A DNA stretch of 64,000 nt, taken from Sipunculus nudus. Its lineage: Eukaryota > Annelida > Sipuncula > Golfingiida > Sipunculidae. Position 1 is the first letter of the stretch, and each line of letters starts with the position of its first letter. Where the stretch lies: positions 63,272,370-63,336,369 of the forward strand of contig CM049307.1 in NCBI GenBank assembly GCA_026874595.1, given 5' to 3'. Below the pieces are notes generated by a model, which worked only from the letters and a program-made list of their open reading frames with translations, was not told the DNA's origin and ran no database searches. Shown here one piece after another: positions 25,501-33,820 of the stretch. A program made the translations under genes and the position numbers.

Positions 25501-28500
25501 TCAAGTACAGGTAGGTCAAGATTATGTCTACCTGAGGGGAGGCTGTCAGCTGTCAGGCTCAGTGTCAGAGGAGACAGCCAGACTCAAGTACAGGTAGGTT
25601 AAGATTATGTCTACCTGGGGGGAGGCTGTCAGCTGTCAGGCTCAGTGTCAGAGGAGACAGCCAGACTCAAGTACAGGTAGGTTAAGATCATATCTACCAT
25701 GGGGGAGACTTTCTGGTGATGTCAGGCTCAGTGTCAGAGGAGACAGCTAGACTCAAGTACAGGTAGGTCAAGATTATGTCTACCTGAGGGGAGGCTGTCA
25801 GCTGTCAGGCTCAGTGTCAGAGGAGACAGCCAGACTCAAGTACAGGTAGGTTAAGATCATATCTACCATGGGGGAGACTTTCTGGTGATGTCAGGCTCAG
25901 TGTGAGAGGAGACAACCAGACTCAAGTACAGGTAGGTCAAGATTATGTCTACCTTGGGGGAGGCTGTCAGCTGTCAAGCTCAGTGTCAGAGGAGACAGTC
26001 AGACTCAAGTATAGGTAGGTCAAGATTATGTCTACCTGAGGGGAGGCTGTCAGCTGTCTGGCTCAGTGTCAGAGGAGACAGCCAGACTCGAGTACAGGTA
26101 GGTCAAGATTATGTCTACCTGGGGGGAGGCTGTCAGCTGTCAGGCTCAGTGTCAGAGAAGACAGCCAGACTCGAGTACAGGTAGGTCAAGATTATGTCTA
26201 CCTGGGGGGAGGCTGTCAGCTGTCAGGCTCAGTGTCAGAGGAGACAGCCAGACTCGAGTACAGGTAGGTCAAGATTATGTCTACCTGGGGGGAGGCTGTC
26301 AGCTGTCAGGCTCAGTGTCAGAGGAGACAGCCAGACTCGAGTACAGGTAGGTCAAGACCATGTCTACCTGGGGGGAGGCTGTCAGCTGTCAGGCTCAGTG
26401 TCAGAGGAGACAGCCAGACTCGAGTACAGGTAGGTCAAGATTATGTCTATCTGGGGGGAGGCTGTCAGCTGTCAGGCTCAGTGTCAGAGGAGACAGCCAG
26501 ACTCGAGTACAGGTAGGTTAAGATCATACCTACCATGGGAGAGACTTTTTGGTGATGTCAGGCTCAGTGTCAGAGGAGACAGCCAGACTCGAGTACAGGT
26601 AGGTTAAGATCATATCTACCATGGGGGAGACTTTCTTGTGATGTCAGGCTCAGTGTCAGAGGAGACAGCCAGACTCAAGTACAGGTAGGTCAAGATTATA
26701 TCTACCTGGGGGGAGGCTGTCAGCTGTCAGGCTCAGTGTCAGAGGAGACAGCCAGACTCGAGTACAGGTAGGTCAAGACCATGTCTACCTGGGGGTAGCT
26801 GTCTTGTGATGTCAGGCTCAGTGTCAGAGGAGACAGCCAGACTCAAGTACAGGTTGGTCAAGATCATGTCTACCTGGGGATGGCTGTCTTGTGATGTCAG
26901 GCTCAGTGTCAGAGGAGACAGCCAGACTTGAGTACAGGTAGGTCAAGATCATGTCTACCTGAGGGGTGGCTGTCTTATGATGTCAGGCCCATTGCAGAGG
27001 AGACAGCCAGACTCAAGTACAGGTAGGTCAAGGTCATGTCTACCTGGGAAGAGTCTGGCTGGTGTTGTCAGGCTCAGTGTCAGAGGAGACAGCCAGACTT
27101 GAGTACCTGAAATTAGGTCACTGTGACTTATATCCATCAAGCTATGGGGCTCAAAAGTACCCCCAGAATAATTTAAAATTTGATAAAAAAGCTCCATTAT
27201 CTAAATAACTAATGTATTGATTACATCATTCTTGCCATGCTGTTGATCCATGAGTGTTTCGTCATTTTCTGATGACTGGTGGTGCCACCTGTATTGTTCC
27301 GCATTTTTACACATTTTTTTCCTTCTGTTTTTGAAATCTTCAGATGAAGCAGTTTGTCCGTCAACAGGGCACATATTGGAACCGTTAGACCTAGAAACTT
27401 CTAACTGTATATCCAGGGAGGTCCTAGGCCACAGTATCTTAAAACCTTACTGGTATCAACTTCTAACAAATTAGCCGAATTAAATATGGTATGATACATT
27501 ACCTTCAAACATTTTCCTCCAAATGTGTGCTTTTGTAAAATCTGCTGAGGAAGTGGAAATCTCAGACTGCTTAATGAAGCTCATAAGGTAAATATTGAAG
27601 GGAGAACTACCAAAATGGTGATAACTAGCAGCATCACGTTTTTCTTTCAAACAGGCAAATCTTTCTTAATAGGTATAATTTAGTGCACTAGGACCATCTC
27701 TGATTTGTCCTTATAGCCTATAAGCTACATTGTTATTAATAAGGATCTTACTTTTCATGCCTGTATCAGTCTGACAGTTGAGATAACTGTTGTCCTACTT
27801 TTTTGACTATGGGTCTCTCAAATGTTAAAGTGCATATAGAAAATATTATGAATTATAAACAGACCTTGTTGAGATTCTGGACTGCAGAGTCAGTAAATAT
27901 ATGTATTATGTAAGTTCTTGGATCATGTTATATTAGGCATAGTACGGTAAACAGAATTTTTACAGGCTTTGGAGCCCTTTTCTCTGTATAGAAACAAAAA
28001 AAGTCTCTTCTGTTGCATTATAAGCATTGTTGCACAAACAACATCACATGTATTTGGAACTAAGAGAAAGGAAACTATACATACAGGACAGGCTTATTAA
28101 TTATATTGCCAAATGGCTTTAGCATTATGATTTACATTGTCAAGTGCAACAATATATCAGAAACTTTTTTGTCTCCCGCTCCGTGGATGCAGGGGACATT
28201 GATTTGGGTTTGTCTGTCTGTCTGTCTCTCTGTCCTTCTGTCAGGTTTCATTTCTGTGCGATAACTTTCCTAAATATTATCCGATTTCATCCAAATTTGG
28301 GCCAGTGATTGCTCTCATGCATACCTTGGTCGGGATTGGTTTTAGAGTGTCTGGCTTCTGTCTGTGTGGCTGTTTGTCTGTCCGTCACTCTGTCTGTCCG
28401 TCCTTTATCAAGCATGAAAACAACAAGATCCCAAAGCGGGGGACATTAATTCCACAAATTTGCTTGTTTTCCTGGTTTTAGAGTGTCTGGCATCTGTCTG

Positions 28501-31500
28501 TCACTCTTGTTTGTCAGTCTGTCAGATTTTCATTTCTGTGCGATAACTTTCCTAAATATTATCCGATTGCATTCAAATTTTGGTCAGACAGTGCTCTCAT
28601 GCATACCTTGGATGGGATTGGTTTTGGAATGTCTTGCTTTTGTCTGTCTGTCTGTCTGTCACTTTGTCTGTCCGTCTGTCAGGTTTTCATTTCCCTGCTG
28701 TAACTTTCCTAAATGTTATCAGATGTCATTCAAATTTTGGTCAGTGATTGGTCTCATGCTTACCATGGTTTTGATTTGTTTTGAAGTGTCTGCCTTATGT
28801 CTGTCTGTCTGTCACTCTGTCTGTCAGTTTGTCAGGTTTTCGTTTCTGTGGGATAACTTTCCTAAATATTATGCGATTTCATTCAAATTTTGGTCAGTGA
28901 TTGTTCTCATGCTTACCCTGTTGGGATTTGCTTTGGAGTGTCTGGTTTCTGTCTGTCACTCTGTCTGTCCGTCCTTTATCAAGCATGAAAAACAACAAGA
29001 TCCCAAAGCGGGGGACATTAATTCCACAAATTTGCTTGTTTTCCTGTGCACCAGGTTTTGAAAATTTTATGGCAAATTGAACTGATTAACATGACCAATG
29101 GGTCCCTTGTTAAGAGCAGTTTTGCTTGGTTATGACAAAAAAAGCACCAGCGAAAGGAACACATGCTGTTATTTCATCAGTGACTTATATAATTTGTTTC
29201 CAGGCTTTTAAAAACCAGTATCAAAGTCCAAGAACCTTTATTGATCTCATACACCTTCAAGAATCTCAGCCCAGATCTCTGTGACCTTCACCTTCACCTG
29301 ACCTTTGAGATGAAGGGTGTCAATCAAAGAAAATCCCTTGCTGGAGAGATGCATGGTGGGACAGATGCCAGTGTGATTCTACCTTTGTCAGCCACAGAGG
29401 TCACTAAGTACAGCCAGGTACAAGTTGCTGATAAAGAGACTGGATGGGTGACAAGGTAAATCTGATAAGTGGATGCTAAAGATAAGATGAGATAAACCTA
29501 AAACAGAAAATGAATTGTGCATTTGGAGAAATCTTATTTCCAAAGTATTTTGGTTTCATAGGCAAGCAAGGAGTTTACAGACTGGAGTATCAACTGAGAG
29601 TCTGGCCGTGTTGAATGTTGCTGACAGGGGCCATAAAACTCTCTGCTCAAAGGCACTGACACAGAGATGCCGCTGATAAGCCTGGCCCTAATTGATATAG
29701 CACGAGAGTCCCCCTTTGGCGTGATATCGGAAAAACTTGTTAGTTCCTGGAGACCCCAAGCGTAAACGTTTTGGTACTCCTGCGTATATCCTTTTTTGTT
29801 GCCCATGACAGAAAGTGCAGGTGATTCGCCGTTGCATTGCAGTTTAGTTACCCAGTGTCAAAACTATGTCAGATGTCTTTTTTTTTTATCTTGAGACATA
29901 AGCAAAAATTCTCGAATTTGAGTAACTAACATTTATTGAACATTATTTCATATTTATTTTGTTCAAAACATATTCTGAATATTGTCAAAACACAAAGTCT
30001 ATCGAGCTGCAAGTCTGACAGCTGCAATCTTGAAAACTGATGAAATCGCTTGTCCATCATAACAGGCAACATAAACATAAAAAATATTCACATTTTAAGT
30101 ACAAATTAATAATAAAATAGATAGATACCAATCTTTTGTGGAAGTTTGGTATGGTTTATTGTCACAAGCAGTTTACAGTGTAAATATTTATTTAATGTAA
30201 AGATTGGAACAATCGTAAGTTTACACAACATATTTTCATTAAAAAAACATTGTGTGGCATGCAAATGAGTGTGAAGCTGTTGTTGTGTATGACACCTATG
30301 CTATGGCTGGGCTGGGCTGCAGTAAACATGGGCGATAATAAGAGAACAACACCGTCAGTGACAAAGCAGGCAATGGCTCACTGTTATCCATCAAAATGAA
30401 AGTCATCAGTACATTGGCGTCATGATATTTAGTTATAGACAGAATACTAATATACAAGGCTTTTTAATAATATCTGTCAGAAGTGTGAAAATTTATGCAA
30501 ATTTTATTCCGAAGTTATTCAAGGAAAGTAAGGTTTACACTTTCTAGTAATCCTTCATGTATCACAGCAGAAGTTCATGCAGTGTGACCGCATCTTTCCC
30601 AAAACCGACCCAGTGATTCTTAAACAAGAGACCTCTCTAGATAAACTTGTTGCGCATAATTCTTGACAAAACAAACGATTTGCACATTCATAATTCCCTT
30701 CAATGTTATTCCAGTGATTGACTGCTCAGTTACTGGATATATCAATCTCCGCTTCAGCGAGCTCCAGCAGATTGCGAAAGTTCCATATAGCAGATTCGCT
30801 TTATCAAAGGCTGTGCCACTGCTGCACCTGACACTGCGGCACAATAGGCGCACAATAGAGTTAAAGGGCTTATCTTGTCTGAATTGCAGTTAGCGCACAA
30901 CTAACATTCAAGGCCTGGCAGGGCTTCTGACAGTTGATACTCCAGTCTGTAAACTCGTTGGTACAAGGGAAGCATGCTATGCCTGTTTGCTCACACAAGT
31001 AGAGAAAATAGTTTGTGACATCTATGTTAACAGTAGCTGGCTCCATCTAGTGCTGATCATTCTCATTGGTATTAAAAGAGGATTGCAAATGAATACTGCC
31101 TGTGCACCAATAAGTTATTATTGGCTGTATATGATACCAGTATACCAGTCTGTTTAATGTCAAATTTATAGTTCATAGAAACCAACACTGTCATTGTAGG
31201 CTTTGAATAATAAGCTCGCTCATTCTTATTTTTTATGTAGAATTGTTATACCCCATATGCCCATCTTTGACAGTGCATTATGCTGTACCTATTGTCTATC
31301 TGTGGGTCTTTCTGTCAATTTAATTTTAGTGTTGCCACGATAACTTTCCAGGACTTTGATGGATTTTCACAAAACTCACCATAGCTACCATGGTACTTAC
31401 CAATAGATTATCTGGCATGAGTTCAATCATAGACAAAATCCACGCATATTAAATGTGGTCAGAGGTCTCTAGGCTAAAGTATGGTGTCACTGCGATAACT

Positions 31501-32970
31501 AACCAGGAATATGATGAATTTTGATGAAACTCAAAAGAAATAAAAAACCAATATAATATATCGCCAGAGTTTGATTCCCTGCAAAATCAATGCATACTTA
31601 ATGAGATCAAAGGGCAACAGACCTTGGCTTGGCAGTGATGACTTGTCAAAAATCTTATTGATTTACATAAAACATCATAAATAAGAAAATACATTCTTGG
31701 CAAAATTCATGCATATTTAATTAGGTCAGAGGTCATAAGACATGCAATGAGCATATTATGCACCATTTGTGGTGCTCTTGTTGTTTGTTTCAGGACATTT
31801 GTGATAGAGACATTTGATGATATGAGACTGACTGAGGTGGGGGCTGATCTGCTCAGGAGACCCAGCCAAGCAGGAAAATGTCGAGTTTTACTGGGTCTGC
31901 TGCAGGTAGGTAGACTGACGCCTTAACACCAGTTCTAACTGTGACCATCTCTATATGATGTTCATGGGTTTAAGATAATAGTAGCTCTCTTCATTATTTT
32001 AAAATTGGACTGTGTGAATGGAAATATTCAGTGAAGTTTCTTAATATAGAAAACAACATGAATAAGGCAACCAAAAAAAAGGGTTACTCAGGCACCACCA
32101 ACATTTTGGAACCCTCACCTCCACCCCCCCCCCCCCCCCCTTTTCAAGTCATTCCTTTCAAGGAAATAAAATAAGTAACTCCAATAAAGTTTCATTTTGT
32201 TATGATATGCTTTAACCTGGTAAGCAAAACAATTATTAGCATGATGTCCACTGATCATATGTATTTTTTTATCTGAAATTTGTAATGAAAAGTTTAAAGA
32301 ATGAAAATTGGCCTCCCATACTTATTTCTGACAAAAAATAGCCGGAGAAACCAAACTTTGTTTTAGCTTAACCAGATTTTTTTTTAGGAGGAAGTTAATT
32401 TTGCCCAATTTGGGGCTGCCATTTGAATACAGACTAAAACCCAGATGGGGCCTGTCACATGTCAGTATTAGAGGGTATACTGCCAGTCAAGATTACTTAT
32501 GGTATGCAAATCTTTGTAAAGTGTGTGCATGGCTGTGTATATAATTTATGATGAATTGTCATACATTGTTATTATTGTTATTTTACTGGGTGGCTAACAT
32601 TTGACATGCCTGTAAAGAAAAATGACAACCATTTATATGAGAATTATTTCAACAGGTAATGGAAGCACCCAAAGCAAGGGAGCGCCCTCTTGTGACAGGA
32701 TTGAGAATCACTGACCAGCCTTACAGTAAGGGAACTCTGAAGATGCTGAGATGGGATTTCCCAGAAGATACCGCATCTCATTATCTAGTGTACATGTCAT
32801 TGGGCACACTCACATCATACAAACTGCTGGGTGCCACACATACCTCCATGTATACACTCCCTGCTGGCGTCCCTCAGCCAGGGGTACCCACCAAGCTTGT
32901 TGTACAACCTATATGTCTGTCAGGTTATGTGATGCCCTTCAGTGAACTACCTGTACTTGATGAACTGTAA
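13503..32970 (+). CDS. ENGASE: Cytosolic endo-beta-N-acetylglucosaminidase (GH85)
   Basis: ENGase hydrolyses the GlcNAc-beta-1,4-GlcNAc core of N-glycans, releasing free oligosaccharides from misfolded glycoproteins during cytosolic deglycosylation. Predicted exons: 13503-13515, 14398-14587, 15222-15370, 16196-16350, 17601-17749, 19995-20166, 22707-22810, 23631-23739, 25050-25258, 29204-29455, 31794-31905 and 32656-32970. They sum to 1929 bases, in frame to a TAA, giving 642 residues; human ENGASE is 743, mainly through a longer N-terminus. The GH85 barrel spans about residues 10-350, with CHDMAGGYLDDR, YFSHHFITIPP, the catalytic Asn-x-Glu in GWLVNIEN (N163, E165), MWYDSVI, GVDVFGRG and FAPGWVWE. 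The C-terminal beta-sandwich region follows (VYLGGGCLIMSG onward). No signal peptide or membrane segment is seen, as expected for the cytosolic enzyme. Exons 2-12 are secure. Exon 1 is inferred from phase, donor quality and an in-frame ATG. Confidence 0.95.
14010..14018 (+). other. Candidate 9-nt microexon in ENGASE intron 1
   Basis: CGCAGTCAG is preceded by a pyrimidine-rich acceptor (TTGCTTGTCTTCACAG) and followed by gtaagc. Nine bases inserted between exon 1 and exon 2 keep the frame and would add three residues (MSVC-AQSG-IDKDT). This could be chance. Confidence 0.3.
14398..14587 (+). CDS. ENGASE: ENGASE exon 2
   Basis: Residues ~5-67. Carries the DKDT, LDDVLSWKPD and VPLARR motifs and CHDMAGGYLDDR at the entrance of the GH85 barrel. 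The acceptor is tgcacag and the donor AG|gtgtgg, slightly off consensus. Confidence 0.93.
15222..15370 (+). CDS. ENGASE: ENGASE exon 3
   Basis: Residues ~68-117 (FIQGSPTDLAYRFYHWQYLD, YFSHHFITIPPPCWTNAAHK). The acceptor is tttccacag and the donor CTGG|gtatgg. The YFSHH..TIPP..WTN..H block is typical of GH85. Confidence 0.95.
16196..16350 (+). CDS. ENGASE: ENGASE exon 4, catalytic residues
   Basis: Residues ~118-169. Ends with FYGFDGWLVNIENIIE; the Asn and Glu of the NIE triplet correspond to the GH85 residues that orient the acetamido group and act as acid/base. The acceptor is tttag and the donor GAG|gtaagt. Confidence 0.95.
17601..17749 (+). CDS. ENGASE: ENGASE exon 5
   Basis: Residues ~170-218 (EDQVGHLVGFVEYLRVKLHE, MWYDSVIRTGELKWQDSLNE). 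The acceptor is ttttcag and the donor AT|gtaagt. Confidence 0.95.
17944..18573 (+). mobile_element. HINE-like element, GTATCCGCC family, copy a
   Basis: The 5' end has GTATCCGCC...TTTTGTGGATAC. The 3' end has TTTTGGCGGATAC, then the hairpin GTAGTCGcttgtCGACTAC and CCGTATTCTAA at a T run. It contains two GGTGGCGCCACC-type palindromes. It lies in ENGASE intron 5. Confidence 0.8.
18785..19310 (+). repeat. Dispersed repeats in ENGASE intron 5
   Basis: About 18960-19095 matches about 20520-20640 in inverted orientation (shared core CAGCAGAGATATA). About 19145-19310 resembles 23190-23345 and 47400-47600 (core GTCTTGTT.TTGTAAACAGAC, later ACCATAA). Family unknown. Confidence 0.55.
19995..20166 (+). 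CDS. ENGASE: ENGASE exon 6
   Basis: Residues ~219-276 (EFYNASDSLFLNYCWDKEKL, YDVFVGVDVFGRGCMGGGGY). The VGVDVFGRG strand is a GH85 barrel motif. The acceptor is gttgtag and the donor GTG|gtaaat. Confidence 0.95.
20922..22044. mobile_element. TIR transposon (CAAGGAGTTTACAG ends), copy 1
   Basis: The ends are inverted: CAAGGAGTTTACAG...GGAGTATCAA at the left and ...ACTCCAGTCCTGTAAACTCC at the right. Flanks share GTTTAAG (20915-20921 and 22045-22051), a 7-8-bp target duplication. End sequence and duplication length suggest a hAT-like element. Short ORFs inside resemble no transposase. A second copy is in ENGASE intron 10. Confidence 0.75.
22707..22810 (+). CDS. ENGASE: ENGASE exon 7
   Basis: Residues ~277-311 (AVEAAREQELSAAIFAPGWV, WEKHDKSRFIHNENK). 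The acceptor is ttatgcag and the donor AA|gtaagg. Confidence 0.95.
23631..23739 (+). CDS. ENGASE: ENGASE exon 8
   Basis: Residues ~311-347 (FWGYLDNLCHIHSVDSLPIG, FCQGFGHHFYVHGK). The acceptor is gacgcag and the donor AAG|gtgagc. The donor region is the first copy of a 13-copy tandem array running downstream. Confidence 0.95.
23731..24124 (+). repeat. 31-bp tandem array seeded at the exon 8 5' splice site
   Basis: About 13 copies of a ~31-bp unit containing CATGGGAAG|gtgagcttac, the last nine exon bases plus the donor and intron start. Most copies keep an intact GAAGGTGAGC donor. Steps of about 31 bases occur at 23741, 23772, 23803, 23834 and so on, with one shortened copy near 24043. Confidence 0.92.
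24668..24950 (+). repeat. 47-bp tandem array in ENGASE intron 8
   Basis: Six copies of a 46-48-bp unit with the core ACCACAGTATCTCTGTGTCA followed by ...GTATAATTCATTAAC. It is non-coding and lies between exons 8 and 9. Confidence 0.88.
25050..25258 (+). CDS. ENGASE: ENGASE exon 9
   Basis: Residues ~348-416. Starts MVSEEPWTNLSCQAVQLSYT and ends VYLGGGCLIMSGSVSEETTR. The W..LS.Q and GG..L...G patterns match the human protein after the barrel. The acceptor is aatatag and the donor ACAG|gtaggt. Its last ~71 bases are copy 1 of the downstream 83-bp array. Reading through the donor in frame meets TAG at once (TAC AGG TAG). Confidence 0.92.
25183..27110 (+). repeat. 83-bp tandem array made of exon 9 3' end plus its 5' splice site
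   Basis: About 23 copies of an 83-86-bp unit: ~71 coding bases of exon 9 (GTCTACCTTGGGG ... CTCAAGTACAG) and ~12 intron bases (gtaggtcaagat). The donor ACAGgtaggt survives in nearly all copies; the last has decayed to GTACCTGAAA. Two subtypes alternate: one with CTGGGGGGAGGCTGTCAGCT and one with CATGGGGGAGACTTTCTGGT. The overlapping ~80-residue reading frames across this region are echoes of exon 9, not separate genes. Confidence 0.95.
28170..29038 (+). mobile_element. HINE-like element with ~154-bp internal tandem repeats (GGGGGACATT family)
   Basis: Begins TGTCTCCCGC...GCAGGGGACATT. The inverted-end block GCGGGGGACATTAATTCC then AAATTTGCTTG|TTTT occurs twice (ends 28466 and 29038), so the element has a partial internal duplication. 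In between are about four ~154-bp units (GATAACTTTCCTAAATATTA ...). The 192-residue reading frame here is produced by these units. Confidence 0.72.
29204..29455 (+). CDS. ENGASE: ENGASE exon 10
   Basis: Residues ~417-500 (LLKTSIKVQEPLLISYTFKN, LHLHLTFEMKG, VADKETGWVTR). Aligns with the human region containing VYKLEGPTDVTVALEL and the following beta-sandwich. The acceptor is gtttccag and the donor ACAAG|gtaaat. Confidence 0.92.
29567..30960. mobile_element. TIR transposon (CAAGGAGTTTACAG ends), copy 2
   Basis: Same ends as the 20922-22044 element (CAAGGAGTTTACAGACTGG ... CCAGTCTGTAAACTCGTTG) and related internal sequence, e.g. ATGGGCGATAATAAGAGAA. It is about 270 bases longer in the middle. 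Its flanking duplication is degraded. Confidence 0.75.
31246..31780 (+). mobile_element. DINE-1-like element (TTATACCCC start, GCACC hairpin end)
   Basis: Starts TTATACCCCATATGCCCAT, with GTGCATTATG ~20 bases later. Ends GCATATTATGCACC-atttgt-GGTGC-TCTTG followed by TT, a hairpin then CTTG at a TT site. It lies directly upstream of the exon 11 acceptor. Confidence 0.65.
31794..31905 (+). CDS. ENGASE: ENGASE exon 11
   Basis: Residues ~501-538 (TFVIETFDDMRLTEVGADLL, GKCRVLLGLLQ). The acceptor is gtttgtttcag and the donor CAG|gtaggt. A DINE-like element ends only 13 bases before this exon. Confidence 0.92.
32656..32970 (+). CDS. ENGASE: ENGASE exon 12 with stop
   Basis: Residues ~539-642 and TAA. 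Contains ITDQPYSKGTLKMLRWDFPE, corresponding to the human TISHIRWQP segment, and ends PFSELPVLDEL. The acceptor is ttcaacag. Phase 0 from exon 11 is consistent. Confidence 0.93.
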   Translation, partial: VMEAPKARERPLVTGLRITDQPYSKGTLKMLRWDFPEDTASHYLVYMSLGTLTSYKLLGATHTSMYTLPAGVPQPGVPTKLVVQPICLSGYVMPFSELPVLDEL

Positions 32971-33260
32971 TTGACCTAACCACTACAGCGCTTTCGCTCC
33001 ACCCCTTTTACCCAATGATGCTAATGATTTACTGAAGTCAACAGCTGGAATTTCTGTATCTCTGATCTCCAGTAATGAATATATCATAAAAATTGTGAAG
33101 TGTTTTGCAGTATTTTGGATTGTCTCCTACAAATTCAGTGGAAGGTAATAAATTATTATTCATTCAGCAGTCAGCAGAATTGCTCATGCAACCTTTGGCC
33201 TAGAAGTATTTTTATACTATCTCCTTTTTTATAATAAATATCTGATTTAAACATGAGAAG
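32971..33260 (+). terminator. ENGASE 3' UTR and candidate poly(A) signals
   Basis: AATAAA hexamers occur at 33147-33152 and 33233-33238, 180 and 265 bases after the stop. Which one is used cannot be told from sequence. Confidence 0.5.
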
Positions 33261-33519
33261 AGGGATACTGGTACAGACCATGTGTCCTGTTTGGGAGAGT
33301 CATCTAAATTATGCAAATTTTGCAGGTGACTTGACTGTTAACATTGCCAACCGTATCCATTGAATGAATGTGCGGTTAAGATCACATAGAGTTCATGATT
33401 AGGTCAATTGTTACAGCTCATGACCAGAGCACATCCACCCTCAGAACGTAATGTATCATATTAAAATTTTGTGGACCATTCCATGTATGTGTAAAGAAGA
33501 GGACATGAACATCTAGAAA

Positions 33520-33820
33520 TCTGCATTCTGAGGAATGCAAGCCTCTGCCATATAGGGGACCCTATTGTGGGATGCTCCCAACACCGTGTTTGCATTCACT
33601 TATTCAATCCATATTCTCAGGTTCATTCGTGCAGAAGTGACTTTACATTTGTGAATGTTCCTTGATGATATTTCTGAATCCAGATCGTGATTTTGATCCA
33701 CACCAAAATCAAATCTCTTCTTCACTGGTGTGTTCCGGAAAAGACCTGGAAATTTCAAGAGATATTGTACATGATTATGTGAGTTATGTTGTGAGCAAAC
33801 ACACACACACACACCCTTCT
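33520..33820 (+). repeat. Dispersed repeat shared with 57650-57890 and 59740-60130
   Basis: The three regions share blocks such as GAATGCAAGCCTC, CATTTGTGAATGTTCCTTG, TTTCTGAATCC and an end with GTGAGTTAT/CACACAC. The 59740-60130 copy is inverted. A short CA run sits at about 33798-33811. Class unknown. Confidence 0.6.

Noticed and set aside
25355-26516. Series of ~80-codon frames
   Set aside because: Shifted echoes of ENGASE exon 9 within the 83-bp array.
28483-29061. 192-codon plus-strand frame
   Set aside because: It is made of ~154-bp tandem units of a non-autonomous element that end in the element's terminus. No family motif.
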